Shown: piece after piece, positions 48,811 through 64,000 of the stretch | Numbering within the stretch: the first letter of the stretch is position 1 | Layout: each line of letters opens with the position of its first letter | Assembly (NCBI GenBank): GCA_035578155.1 | Contig: JAPWDM010000009.1 | Coordinates: forward strand, 3,942,001-4,006,000 | DNA: 64,000 nt | Direction of reading: 5' to 3' | From: Brachynemurus nebulosus | Lineage: Eukaryota; Arthropoda; Insecta; Neuroptera; Myrmeleontidae | Position numbers and translations under genes: made by a program | Notes under the pieces: generated by a model | Told to the model about the DNA's origin: nothing | Seen by the model: only the letters and a program-made list of their open reading frames with translations | The model's database searches: none

Positions 48811-51081
48811 CTACGATGTTACTTTCCTAATCTTGTTTTTCTTTTTTTCAGTATGAATTTTTTCATGTACCTTCAAGTTACTAGATGATGAACATGTTTT
48901 TGAACATGTTCGGCATTTGAATGGCTTTTCGCCGGTGTGTTTTCTTTTATGGTGATTTAAAGAAATTGAATGAGCAAATGTTTTTAAACATATATCACAT
49001 TTAAACGGTGTTTCGCCAGTATGTATCCTTTTATGATTGTTTAAAATGGCCGCCCGAGAAAATGTTTTAAAACATGTCGGACATTCAAACGGCTTTTCAC
49101 CAGTGTGTGTTCTTTTATGAAGCTTTAAAGTAATTGACTGAGTAAATGTTTTCGAACATGTCGGACATTTAAATGGTTTTTCACCGGTGTGTGTTCTTTC
49201 ATGTACTTTCAACGTACTTGACAATAAAAATGTTTTAGAACATGTTCGGCATTTGAATGGCTTTTCACCAGTGTGTGTTCTTTCATGAAGCTTTAAACTA
49301 ATTGACTGTGTAAATTTTTTAGAACATATATCACATTTAAATGGTTTTTCACCAGTGTGTGTTCTTTTATGTGTCTTTAAAGTATTTGACTGAGAAAATG
49401 TTTTAAAACATATGTTACAGTTGAATGGTTTTTCGCCAGTGTGTATCTTTTCATGTTTCTTTAAATTACCTAACTGAGTAAATGTTTTAGAACATGTTCG
49501 GCATTTGAATGGCTTTTCACCAGTGTGTGTTCTTTCATGAAGCTTTAAACTAATTGACTGTGTAAATTTTTTAGAACATATATCACATTTAAATGGTTTT
49601 TCACCAGTGTGTGTTCTTTTATGTGTCTTTAAAGTATTTGACTGAGAAAATGTTTTAAAACATATGTTACAGTTGAATGGTTTTTCGCCAGTGTGTATCT
49701 TTTCATGTTTCTTTAAATTACCTAACTGAGTAAATGTTTTAGGACATGTATGGCATTTGAATGGTTTTTCACCAGTGTGTATTCTTTTATGGTGCTTTAA
49801 AATAACTGACTGTGTAAATTTTTTAGAACATATATCACATTTAAACGGTGTTTCGCCAGTATGTATCCTTTTATGATTGTTTAAAATGGCCGCCCGAGAA
49901 AATGTTTTAAAACATGTCGGACATTCAAACGGCTTTTCACCAGTGTGTGTTCTTTTATGAAGCTTTAAAGTGACTGACTGAGTAAATGTTTTCGAACATG
50001 TCGGACATTTAAATGGTTTTTCACCGGCGTGTGTTCTTTCATGTACTTTCAACGTACTTGAAAATAAAAATGTTTTAGGACATGTATGGCATTTGAATGG
50101 CCTTTCACCAGTGTGTGTTCTTTCATGAAGCTTTAAACTAATTGACTGTGTAAATTTTTTAGAACATATATCACATTTAAACGGTTTTTCGCCGGTATGT
50201 ATCCTATTATGATTGTTTAAAATGGCCGCCCGAGAAAATGTTTTAAAACATGTCGAACATTCAAACGGCTTTTCACCAGTGTGTGTTCTTTTATGAAGCT
50301 TTAAAGTGACTGACTGAGTAAATTTTTTCGAACATGTCGGACATTTGAATGGTTTTTCACCGGTGTGTGTTCTTTCATGTACTTTCAACGTACTTGACAA
50401 TAAAAATGTTTTAGGACATGTATCACATTTGAAAGGCCTTTCACCAGTGTGTGTTCTTTCATGAAGCTTTAAACTAATTGACTGAGGAAATGTTTTAGAA
50501 CATATATCACATTTAAATGGTTTTTCACCAGTGTGTGTTCTTTCATGTGTATTCAAACTACTTAAATAAGGAAATGTTTTAGAACATACATCACATTTAA
50601 ATGGTCTTTCACCAGTGTGTATTCTTTTATGTGTCTTCAAACTGCTCGACTGGGTAAATGTTTTAGAACATGTTTGACATGTAAATGACATTTTTTTATA
50701 CTTTTTAAAACTGTTTTGTTTAGTTAAAATTTCAGAACCTACACTAGTCTCACTTTTCTCTACTGTGTCAAACTGTTCGCACATGTTCTCGGATACACTG
50801 AATTCAATAGAATTTTCGCAACTTTTACCAAATAAAATGTTACTTTCACTTGATATATCATTTTCGTCATTTTCCAGTTTAATTTCCGTATGCAGACTTG
50901 ACAAATCAACACCACTAGATTCTTCCAATTTCAATTTTATTTCATCTTGATCTAGAGAATCGGGAAATTCCCTCTTTATTACATTTGGAAATTGATCACT
51001 TAGATCCTCGAAATTTTCCTCTGTTTTAATTTTAACGGTAAGTGTAGATTCAACAGTTGATGTAGATTCCTTATTTTCCAT
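48811..51081 (-). CDS. C2H2 zinc-finger protein ZNF-C, 22 fingers
   Basis: Probable nuclear DNA-binding regulator, not assignable to a named gene. ATG at 51081 (MENKESTSTVES), 756 residues, one coding exon. The N-terminal region again has IKTE, IKRE, LKLE and IKLE, then FTCQTCSKTFTQSSSLKTH opens 22 fingers with HTGEKPF linkers. The last finger keeps its Cys and His ligands but has Cys instead of the core Phe (SKTCSSSSNLKVH). The tail KKKNKIRKVTS equals that of ZNF-B. The array grew by segment duplication: fingers FTQSISLKLH, FTQLGNLKKH and FSQSNTLKTH occur as an exact tandem pair, and an FTQSxTLKLH plus FSRAAILNNH pair occurs three times. The 5' flank matches ZNF-B, including a possible untranslated intron ending TCATTTTAG. 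Confidence 0.93.
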   Translation of the reverse strand: MENKESTSTVESTLTVKIKTEENFEDLSDQFPNVIKREFPDSLDQDEIKLKLEESSGVDLSSLHTEIKLENDENDISSESNILFGKSCENSIEFSVSENMCEQFDTVEKSETSVGSEILTKQNSFKKYKKMSFTCQTCSKTFTQSSSLKTHKRIHTGERPFKCDVCSKTFPYLSSLNTHERTHTGEKPFKCDICSKTFPQSISLKLHERTHTGERPFKCDTCPKTFLLSSTLKVHERTHTGEKPFKCPTCSKKFTQSVTLKLHKRTHTGEKPFECSTCFKTFSRAAILNNHNRIHTGEKPFKCDICSKKFTQSISLKLHERTHTGERPFKCHTCPKTFLFSSTLKVHERTHAGEKPFKCPTCSKTFTQSVTLKLHKRTHTGEKPFECPTCFKTFSRAAILNNHKRIHTGETPFKCDICSKKFTQSVILKHHKRIHTGEKPFKCHTCPKTFTQLGNLKKHEKIHTGEKPFNCNICFKTFSQSNTLKTHKRTHTGEKPFKCDICSKKFTQSISLKLHERTHTGEKPFKCRTCSKTFTQLGNLKKHEKIHTGEKPFNCNICFKTFSQSNTLKTHKRTHTGEKPFKCDICSKKFTQSISLKLHERTHTGEKPFKCRTCSKTFLLSSTLKVHERTHTGEKPFKCPTCSKTFTQSITLKLHKRTHTGEKPFECPTCFKTFSRAAILNNHKRIHTGETPFKCDICLKTFAHSISLNHHKRKHTGEKPFKCRTCSKTCSSSSNLKVHEKIHTEKKKNKIRKVTS
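49231..49734 (-). repeat. Exact 252-bp tandem duplication of three finger codings
   Basis: 49231-49482 and 49483-49734 appear identical base for base; the phrase TGTTTTAGAACATGTTCGGC starts each. 252 bp is three 84-bp finger modules, so the frame is kept. Confidence 0.92.
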
Positions 51082-51449
51082 TTTTAACAGTTCCTTGGCA
51101 CAACTGAACAGGAAAATTTTGATTTTTTCTTTTTAACGTATTGGATACGATCTAAAATGATGGTAAATGTGTAAAAATTATTGGAATTTAAAATTAGCAT
51201 ATGAATGTTATTCACAGAGACACAAAAACACTTAAAACAAAAACATTTACCTAGAGTCCTTCACAATAGCAGACATTCAATCAGTATCGCCAGTATGATT
51301 CAAAAATTAATTAAAACTCTTCGGCGAAGCCAATTTTTTTTTAAAGAAAGAAATCGCATTGTATAATTGGTCTTTATGTATGTTTTACAATTTTATAGAT
51401 GTATTCTTTGATAACCTCAAACTAGACTAACTAGTCACTAGACAAAAGG

Positions 51450-52812
51450 TGTTTTCCAACTACCAGAGCACAGTACGCATTAATGCCGCACAATGCCGCA
51501 TTTGCGAGCATTAGGTGTTTTCCAACTACCAGAGCGCAGTGCGCATTAATGCCGCATTTGCGAGCATTAATTGGAACAGATTGGTTGTCAAATGACATAA
51601 AATGTATTTTGATAATTAATTTGTGTTATCAAACATTAATTAACAATTGTGTATGATAAAAATACGTCAATGATGGCCAACTTAAAAGAAAAAAAAACTT
51701 AAGATTTCATGTTTACTTGTTGGTATAGAGCAAAAAAGTTATCAAATGCCCAATAGGCCTTTTCATCATGTGACGAGCGCAAGCGCAGCCGCCATGTTAA
51801 AATAGTGGTAATTCAAAAGTTTCGTACTGTTTCGGTTAGGAATAGCTAGGAAAACAATATTATCTCAATAAACAAATAAATTATTGGAAAAAATCGTCGA
51901 TGGTGCTTCACTTGTTTATAATTCCCATAATTGTGCCCATAATCACCCATAATTGTGAACAATTGAAAAGGTGGCTGAAATGTCATGGACGTCCGCAAAA
52001 ACGGAAAAAAAGTGAGCTGATTGAGAGGTTAGGCATCCATACTACTTGTTTACTATGTCAAAAATAATAATAAAAACAAATAATATGTATAATTTTATTC
52101 TAATTAATAATGTCAACCAATTTTTAGTACAACTTTAAATGATTTATAGCGTGTATCACCCTTACAAACTCTATAATAACACCGTTTCTTTGCTCCTTTT
52201 CGTACAGATAACATTATAATAATGGATTGAAAAAATTTAATTTTCAATTAAAAACAGTTATTTTTTTATTTTTTCTTACGTTTTTTCTCAATAAATATTC
52301 TTTATTTAATATTTTTTAATTTTAATTATTTGTAGATGGGTACTTTAACATGGTTGTTTACAGAAAACAGTACGAAAAAAATGGCCGATATTGACACATG
52401 CGTACAAAAAAAAATTGTGATGAAAAGGCCTATTGTGCGAGGCGTTGCGGTAATTGGAACACTCAGTGCTGAGCATTATGCCGCATAATGCGCTTTTGTG
52501 CCGTAATTGGAAAACACCCATTAATTGGAACAGATTGGTTGTCAAATGACATAAAATGTATTTTGATAATTAATTTCAATGTTATCAAACATTAAATTAA
52601 CAATTGTGTATGATAAAAATACGTCAATGATGGCCAACTTAAAAGAAAAAAAACTTAAGATTTCATGTTTACTTGTTGGTATAGAGCAAAAAAGTAGAGA
52701 GCAAAAAAGTTATCAAATGCCCAATTGTGCGAGGCGTTGCGGTAATTGGAACACTCAGTGCTGAGCATTATGCCGCATAATGCGCTTTTGTGCCGTAATT
52801 GGAAAACACCCC
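51450..52812. mobile_element. Tandem copies of a TIR element (family H), one with an insertion
   Basis: GGTGTTTTCCAACTACCAGA opens copies at about 51450 and 51513, and GTAATTGGAAAACACC closes at about 52518 and 52812. A shared body (ATTGGAACAGATTGGTTGTC, AAATGACATAAAATG, GATTTCATGTTTACTTG, GTGCGAGGCGTTGCGG, GAGCATTATGCCGCATAATG) occurs twice, at 51570-52518 and 52520-52812. The first is enlarged by the insertion at 51755-52431. Confidence 0.75.
51755..52431. mobile_element. 677-bp TIR element nested in family H
   Basis: Ends AGGCCTTTTCATCA and TGATGAAAAGGCCT are perfectly inverted. The empty site is present in the neighbouring family H copy, where AAATGCCCAATTGTGCGAGG is continuous near 52720. 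Comparing the two leaves a 2-bp AT (or TA-like) target. No ORF. Confidence 0.88.
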
Positions 52813-53630
52813 ATATTTGACAACTTTGACAACGTTGACAACACTACCAGTGAAGAGAGACGTATATAGAACTTTAATCCTGTGTTAAATTTATGGACAG
52901 TTTTAGAGCACCCCAAACCGTAATGTTGGCACCCCATCTACAGATGGCAGTGCTGTGCAGGCAACCAGTACGCACTATTATGTCTTGATAATTGTACTTT
53001 TGAAACGAGAAATTTATTTACGGAAGAAAAATGGAAATATACAAATTGAAATATACGTTCCCTGACAACTCGAAGCTCCGCCTGACAACTTAAAAACGTT
53101 CGAACCTCGATCGTGCTGCCATCTAACAGAAACAAAATCGACTAAAATTTTCGTCCACATTGGTCCATAAGAATTAAATTTCTATTATACGTCTCTCTTC
53201 ACTGACACTACTCTAAACACCCTAAACACTACTGAACACTTACCACAATCTGGTAGTGTATTATTGAACTGATTGAACTACATAAAAATGATAAAAATAA
53301 TTACCATGTTCTAATAAATTTAAATGACAAATGACATAAAAACAGTTTTAATGTCAAAATTAATTGTAAAATTAACAAAATAAATAATATGTAATATCAG
53401 TTTTTGAAAATATAACTCAGTAATTATTTGAAGTTGTTATTTTAAAGTAATTTTTAGTAAAATTGTTGACAATCATTTCATATACGTTTTAAATTTTGAT
53501 AATATCAAAATGCATCATCCCTTAGTTCAATGTCCATCTAAACCAAGGTTTACTATACTTAATTAATAAGTGACCTTAAACGCGAGAATTATGATTTTAA
53601 ATTCACATTTAGTGAAACAATTTTAAAATA

Positions 53631-53669
53631 ATGTGTTTAAACGAAATGAATGTGAATGTGAAAATGTAA
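53631..53669 (+). promoter_or_regulatory. Upstream ORF in the EXT2 leader
   Basis: ATG at 53631 reads 12 codons to TAA at 53667-53669, ending two bases before the EXT2 ATG at 53672. If transcription starts further upstream, this could lower or gate translation of EXT2 by reinitiation. Whether it lies in the mRNA is unknown. Confidence 0.4.
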
Positions 53670-53671
53670 AT

Positions 53672-60075
<6,404 letters not shown>

Positions 60076-60106
60076 AGTTTTCACAAATTGTCGAAATTTT
60101 TTTTTA

Positions 60107-60112
60107 AATAAA
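60107..60112 (+). terminator. EXT2 polyadenylation signal candidate
   Basis: AATAAA 32 bp after the stop codon. Confidence 0.55.
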
Positions 60113-61016
60113 TGTTTATTCAAATTTTGTTTGAATCATTTTTTTTTTTACCAAATTTTCACAAAAGTGACAGTAAACTCTAGTAAAAAAATATGCACCA
60201 AAGGGGGATTTTTGGGAATAGCTGTTCGTCACCAGATGGCTTCAATTGACAGTAAAAAAAAGATAGTTTTTTTGGAATAGGGTTCTTGACTGAAGTTAAG
60301 ATATATTCTAAAAGCTTAAAGCACAAAAAAAAATATTCTAAAAGCATTGTTTTTCCATGTCAGTTAAGTGATTTTTTTATTTTCGACAGATTCGCAAACG
60401 AGTTACATAAAATTAAAAATACGAAACTGGTTTTTGACAATTAATTGCTTCAGATAGTACTATATTTTACGTCATTATCACAAACTAGTATGAATAGTTG
60501 ACTCTGTTATCAGGGCCGGGTTTACATGTAAGAGGCCCCTGGGCATTATTCATCTAAAAGGTCGCTAACCTAGAAATTTTTGAAATTTTTTTTATTTTAT
60601 CGAACGGTATCTAATACTGGAACAGTTTTGACATTTACATATTTATTTCTTTAATTAAGTAAGGAAACATTAAATGCGAGGTGAATTTAAATTGAAAAAC
60701 AATCATTCTATTAATAATAATTTTTGTTATCAGACGTTTCTTTCAGAAATAACTTTATTTATGTAAATGTTAAAACTTCCAGTATTAGATACCGTTCCAT
60801 AATGGGGGTTTTTACGTTAGTTATTTTTTTGCTCACTAGTTCGCGTGTCGGCAGTTTTACGACCAGGTTATAGTTGAGGAGTTGTGAACTTCAAAGGCAG
60901 GCGACCAGAAAAATACACTGGGAAATTACTTGAAAAATCGTTTATTTTCTTAATAATATCAACTTTTACAAAGGCCTTTAAAAATATTTTTTCACTTAAA
61001 GCTAAAAAGACGTAAT
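60113..61016. other. Intergenic spacer between EXT2 and Sas-4 (convergent 3' ends)
   Basis: Contains CAGGGCCGGGTTTACATGTA at 60514, a typical hAT-type element end, followed by an inverted pair at about 60598-60805 (GGTATCTAATACTGGAA and TTCCAGTATTAGATACC). The matching far end of the hAT-like element was not identified. Confidence 0.6.
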
Positions 61017-61022
61017 TTTATT
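61017..61022 (-). terminator. Sas-4 polyadenylation signal candidate
   Basis: TTTATT on the plus strand reads AATAAA on the minus strand, 26 bp past the Sas-4 stop. Confidence 0.45.
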
Positions 61023-61047
61023 ACAATAATAATTATCACAGATTGCC

Positions 61048-63294
61048 TTAAACTAACTGATCCATTATTAATCGTCCTGTTTTATCCTTAATACGTATCC
61101 TTCCGTTAGAATATCTGGTCTCGGTCGTGTTGTCCGGATACAAAATTTTTACAGTGCCATCTGGATATTCTCGCCGTTTATGTTGCTCAGTATGAATTTC
61201 TTTCTGCCCATTCGGTAATTCAATAATTTTCTCGCCGTTGATTTTAGTGGTCACTCGAGTCCCGTCCGAATAATACCACGTCTCGTTGCCTTCACGATCA
61301 ACCAATTTTCGATAGCCATTCGGGAAATCCACTTCCACTCGACCATCTTTGAATCGTTTTTCAGTTTGGCCACTATTAAAAAAACAAAAAATTTAAATAT
61401 CGTTACTTTTTGAAATTTTTGAATGTTCTTACTTGGCGAATTCTAGAATTTCGAAGCCGTCTGGGAATGTGGTATGCGTGGTTTTCGTTTTCGCGTAGAA
61501 ATATTTAATAATTCCGTTGTTTAAATCGGTTTTTTTGATGTCGCCATTGTAGTAAGTGAGTTTGATGATGTTGCCATCTGGTGAGACATTTTTTATATTA
61601 CCATTCGAATAACGTATTTCTTTGGAGCCATCTGGTAGTACAGTTTCATATTTTTCACCTACAACAAAAACATTTGATCAGTGGGCCCCACGTTGGACGC
61701 CAAAATATTTACATACCTGTTTGAGATTCTATTCGGTGAGATATTATCGGCGAAGACTTCCGATCACTTTCTCGATTTTTATTGAACGTGCGTTCATAGA
61801 TTTCTTCGATATTACTTATGTACTTATCGCGAACATTCTGAAATTCATCTTGCATGTTGGTTGTGAAAGCTTCTGGACGATAGGGTCGTCGCTCAACGCC
61901 TGGATCGCTTCTTCTCGTGAAACGGGTATCAAAAGTTTCAAAAGAGGCCCGATTCGTTGTTGGGTTGCTTCGATTGGCGTAATTAAAATCATTCTCTTTG
62001 GAACTCGATGAGAAAATGGGTAGGTTTTTGTCTCCAGGTTCATTTTCAGTGATTTTAAAATGGTCTGAGCGTGGGGAATCTTTTTCATTTGACTTTTCAG
62101 TGTTTTCGGGATGTACTTCGGGGAAATAGGAATGTTTTCTGTTTGAATATAAGGTGTCGTATAACGCAGATTTGACTGACGGCAGCTTCTTCGGATTTTC
62201 GTCTTCTTCATCTTCGGATTCTTCGTACGAACTTGTTTCTGGTGATTTTTGTTTCGTTTGCACATTTTTACTTCTCGCTGAAGCTTTATTTTCTGGTTCA
62301 TCGCTCTCCGTCGAACTGGATTCTGTTTCGATCACTTGAACTTTTGACGATTTTGATTTGGTTTTCGGTTGTTGATTCTGTTTTGATTTTTCTTCTTCTT
62401 CTAAAGCTATTAATTTATTTTCTGCCAGGGCTTTTGGCATGATTTTTGACAGGTTTTTGTTGATTTCGTGTAACACTTTGGTGTTTGAGATTCCATTTTG
62501 GCGTTTTTGGACGGACAGTAATCGTTTATTTTCTTTTTTGAGTCGTTCAATTTCTGCTTTTGAAGTGGCTAATTCCTTTTCCAGCTGGCGAATTTGGGTG
62601 CGTAATCGAGCTTGTGACGCGCCATATTTGGTTTCAGTGACTTTAATTTTTTCTTTTAGTGTTTTAATCTCGTCTTTTAGAAGGGAAATTTCTTCACGTT
62701 CTTTGCGACTGGGTTGATTTTTGGATTCTTTAACGTATTTTTCGAAAACCATTTTTTCTTTGAACAATTTCCGTTTTTCTTCTTCAATTTGATGGGTGAG
62801 ACGTTTTTGCTCTTCGGCTAATTGTTTTTCTTTTTCCGCTTTTTCTTTTAAAAATCGTCGACGCTCGTTGTCCAATAGTTGACGCCTGCGTATTAGTGTG
62901 GCATTCTCTTTTCGGAATGTTTGTATTTCATTTTCGAGTTCGGCCAAACGTTTTTTGAGTAAATCACTTTTCAAAATTATGTCATCTTCATTTTCAGCAG
63001 TGGATTTCACTTGTTTGGTTTCCTCGGTTACCTGATTTACGGGTGGTGTTTGTTTTTGAGTTGTGGCGGGTTCTTTTTCGGGTGGTTGGGGTTCAATTTC
63101 GACAGAGTCGTTTGATGATTCATCACTGGACCATTCGGATTCGTCGTTGAATTTTTCATTTTTGTCGTCGGTGATGTTCGATTGAGTGTTGACGGTTTCG
63201 TCTTCGGCGACTTCTGAATCTGAATCGGACACTTCTACTCTGGAGTCAGTTGAGTCGATTCCGTTGAAGCGGACGTGAAGACTCTCGTCAGCAT
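61048..63294 (-). CDS. Sas-4: Spindle assembly abnormal 4 / CENPJ (CPAP) homologue, 5' end beyond window
   Basis: Centriole duplication and elongation factor. Three exons are visible, 61717-63294, 61433-61658 and 61048-61372, GT-AG and in phase, giving 708 residues to the stop at 61048-61050. The large exon starts with an acidic Ser-rich stretch, then a long coiled coil (from about KKRLAELENEIQTFRKEN to KKENKRLL) containing EKMVFEKYV and KEREEISLL, matching the CPAP coiled coil, then a low-complexity region. The last two exons form the TCP10 C-terminal beta-repeat domain, with recurring xxPDGxxxxxxxNG motifs: YETVLPDGSKEIRYSNGNIK, TTFPDGFEIL, LPNGQKEIHTEQHKRREYPD. This domain binds STIL/Ana2 in known family members. 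The exon start at 63294 follows a T-rich AAAG acceptor. The N-terminal tubulin-binding part must lie beyond 64000. Confidence 0.93.
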
Positions 63295-63507
63295 CTTTAA
63301 AAAAAAAATTGAAAATATGAGAAGTTTTGGCTATTTCCCAATATCCGTGCACACGATAATTTTTGAAAATTTTTGGTTTTATATATTAGACATGATCTAA
63401 AATGAACGAAAAGCATAAAAGTTGACGGTTATGTTTAATTTTTGTAAAATTTAAAAATTTGATTTGTTCATACATTTAAATTTAACAATTTGTCAATTTG
63501 CCGAATA
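63295..63507. other. Start of a Sas-4 intron
   Basis: AT-rich sequence upstream of the first visible Sas-4 exon, nothing coding seen. An ORF running to 63352 across the acceptor is read-through. Confidence 0.6.
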
Positions 63508-64000
63508 CTGCTTCCGAAACTACTAAAGTAGCGGAAGCATTGTGATCACTTTTGAAAAATAAAAAATTTTTTCCCTCCAAAATAAAATTTTTTACGCACA
63601 TTTTACGTTTTCAAGGTTCCTGAACAATTTTGGTCTGTCCGTCTGTGTCGCCAGTTTGCACCAAGGGGCATAACTTCTGAACTATTCGATTGTTTTTAAT
63701 GAAATTTTCAGAAATTATGCAGTTTGGTTCTTAAATGGTCCCCGATGAATTTAATCGAAATCGGAGTAATAGTAGCTACACCGCTACCATGTCATTCCAT
63801 TAATATACTAAATTGCACCAAGTGGCATAACTTCTGAACTATTCGATTGTTTTTAATGAAATTTTTAGAAATTATGCGGTCTGGTTCCTAGATGGTCCCC
63901 TACAAATTTCATTGCATTCGGAGTAATAGTATCCACGGCGCTACCATGAAATCCCATTAAATGTCAATATCTTATTTACTGCTAGTCCCACTTCGCTCAA
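63508..64000 (+). repeat. Dispersed repeat B, copy B4, cut by window edge
   Basis: Starts with the hairpin GCTTCCGAAACTACTAAAGT, then GTGATCACTTTTGAAAAAT, both tandem TGGCATAACTTCTGAACTAT units and TTACTGCTAGTCCCACTTCG at the edge. Lies in the Sas-4 intron. Confidence 0.85.

Larger units (their letters stand above)
51082..53671. other. Intergenic region between ZNF-C and EXT2
   Basis: The first 250 bp are ZNF-C 5' flank. 51450-52812 is a nested TIR repeat region. 52813-53671 shows no recognisable structure before the EXT2 leader. Confidence 0.6.

Noticed and set aside
61622..62717. Plus-strand ORFs across the Sas-4 exons
   Set aside because: They are antisense shadows of the coiled-coil coding exon, whose minus-strand frame matches CPAP motifs.

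Overview
The window is AT-rich eukaryotic DNA with spliced genes, short GT-AG introns mixed with repeat-filled long ones, and very many transposon remnants. The gene set (an ovarian tumor homologue with OTU and Tudor-like domains, Sas-4/CENPJ, EXT2, ALG11, a four-MBD ATP7 and C2H2 zinc-finger paralogues) points to an insect. I cannot fix the order from sequence alone. No RNA gene, CRISPR array or bacterial-type operon was seen. All protein identifications rest on motif and family recognition by eye, not on a database search.

Layout, left to right. (1) 1-8375, minus strand: most of a copper-transporting P1B ATPase (ATP7), nine coding exons, running off the left edge. Further upstream, two small ORF-bearing exons at 19638-19884 form a splice-phase-compatible distal first-exon pair, and a weaker micro-exon lies at 17059-17099. 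The otherwise empty 8.4-19.9 kb stretch may therefore be ATP7 first-intron territory. (2) 21941-26584, plus: complete ALG11 mannosyltransferase, five exons, with introns full of foldback, hAT and Penelope-like debris. (3) 26.6-30.2 kb: gene-free, repeat-rich, with a dead hAT element. (4) 30206-37043, plus: complete otu homologue, seven exons, 772 aa. (5) 39.9-51.1 kb: three closely related C2H2 zinc-finger genes. ZNF-A (39888-41024) is cut by an inserted TIR element. ZNF-B (43132-44646, plus) and ZNF-C (48811-51081, minus) lie tail to tail with inverted matching flanks. (6) 53672-60075, plus: complete EXT2 (sotv), six exons, 720 aa. (7) 61048-63294, minus: the 3' part of Sas-4/CENPJ with coiled coil and TCP10 C-terminal repeats, its 5' end beyond the right edge.

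The genes do not form one pathway. ALG11 (ER N-glycan assembly) and EXT2 (Golgi heparan sulfate polymerisation) are both glycosyltransferases, ATP7 handles copper in the secretory pathway, Otu acts in the germ line and Sas-4 in centrioles.

The most striking property of the window is its repeat ecology. There are several long foldback elements, all in introns, one of them a 1-kb palindrome with a clear 9-bp target-site duplication. A dispersed family carries an internal (TA)n tract at the same place in its copies. Several elements have exact 8-bp hAT-type duplications. The zinc-finger paralogues share an N-terminal region with four psi-K-x-E (SUMO-consensus) motifs that I do not recognise as a named domain.
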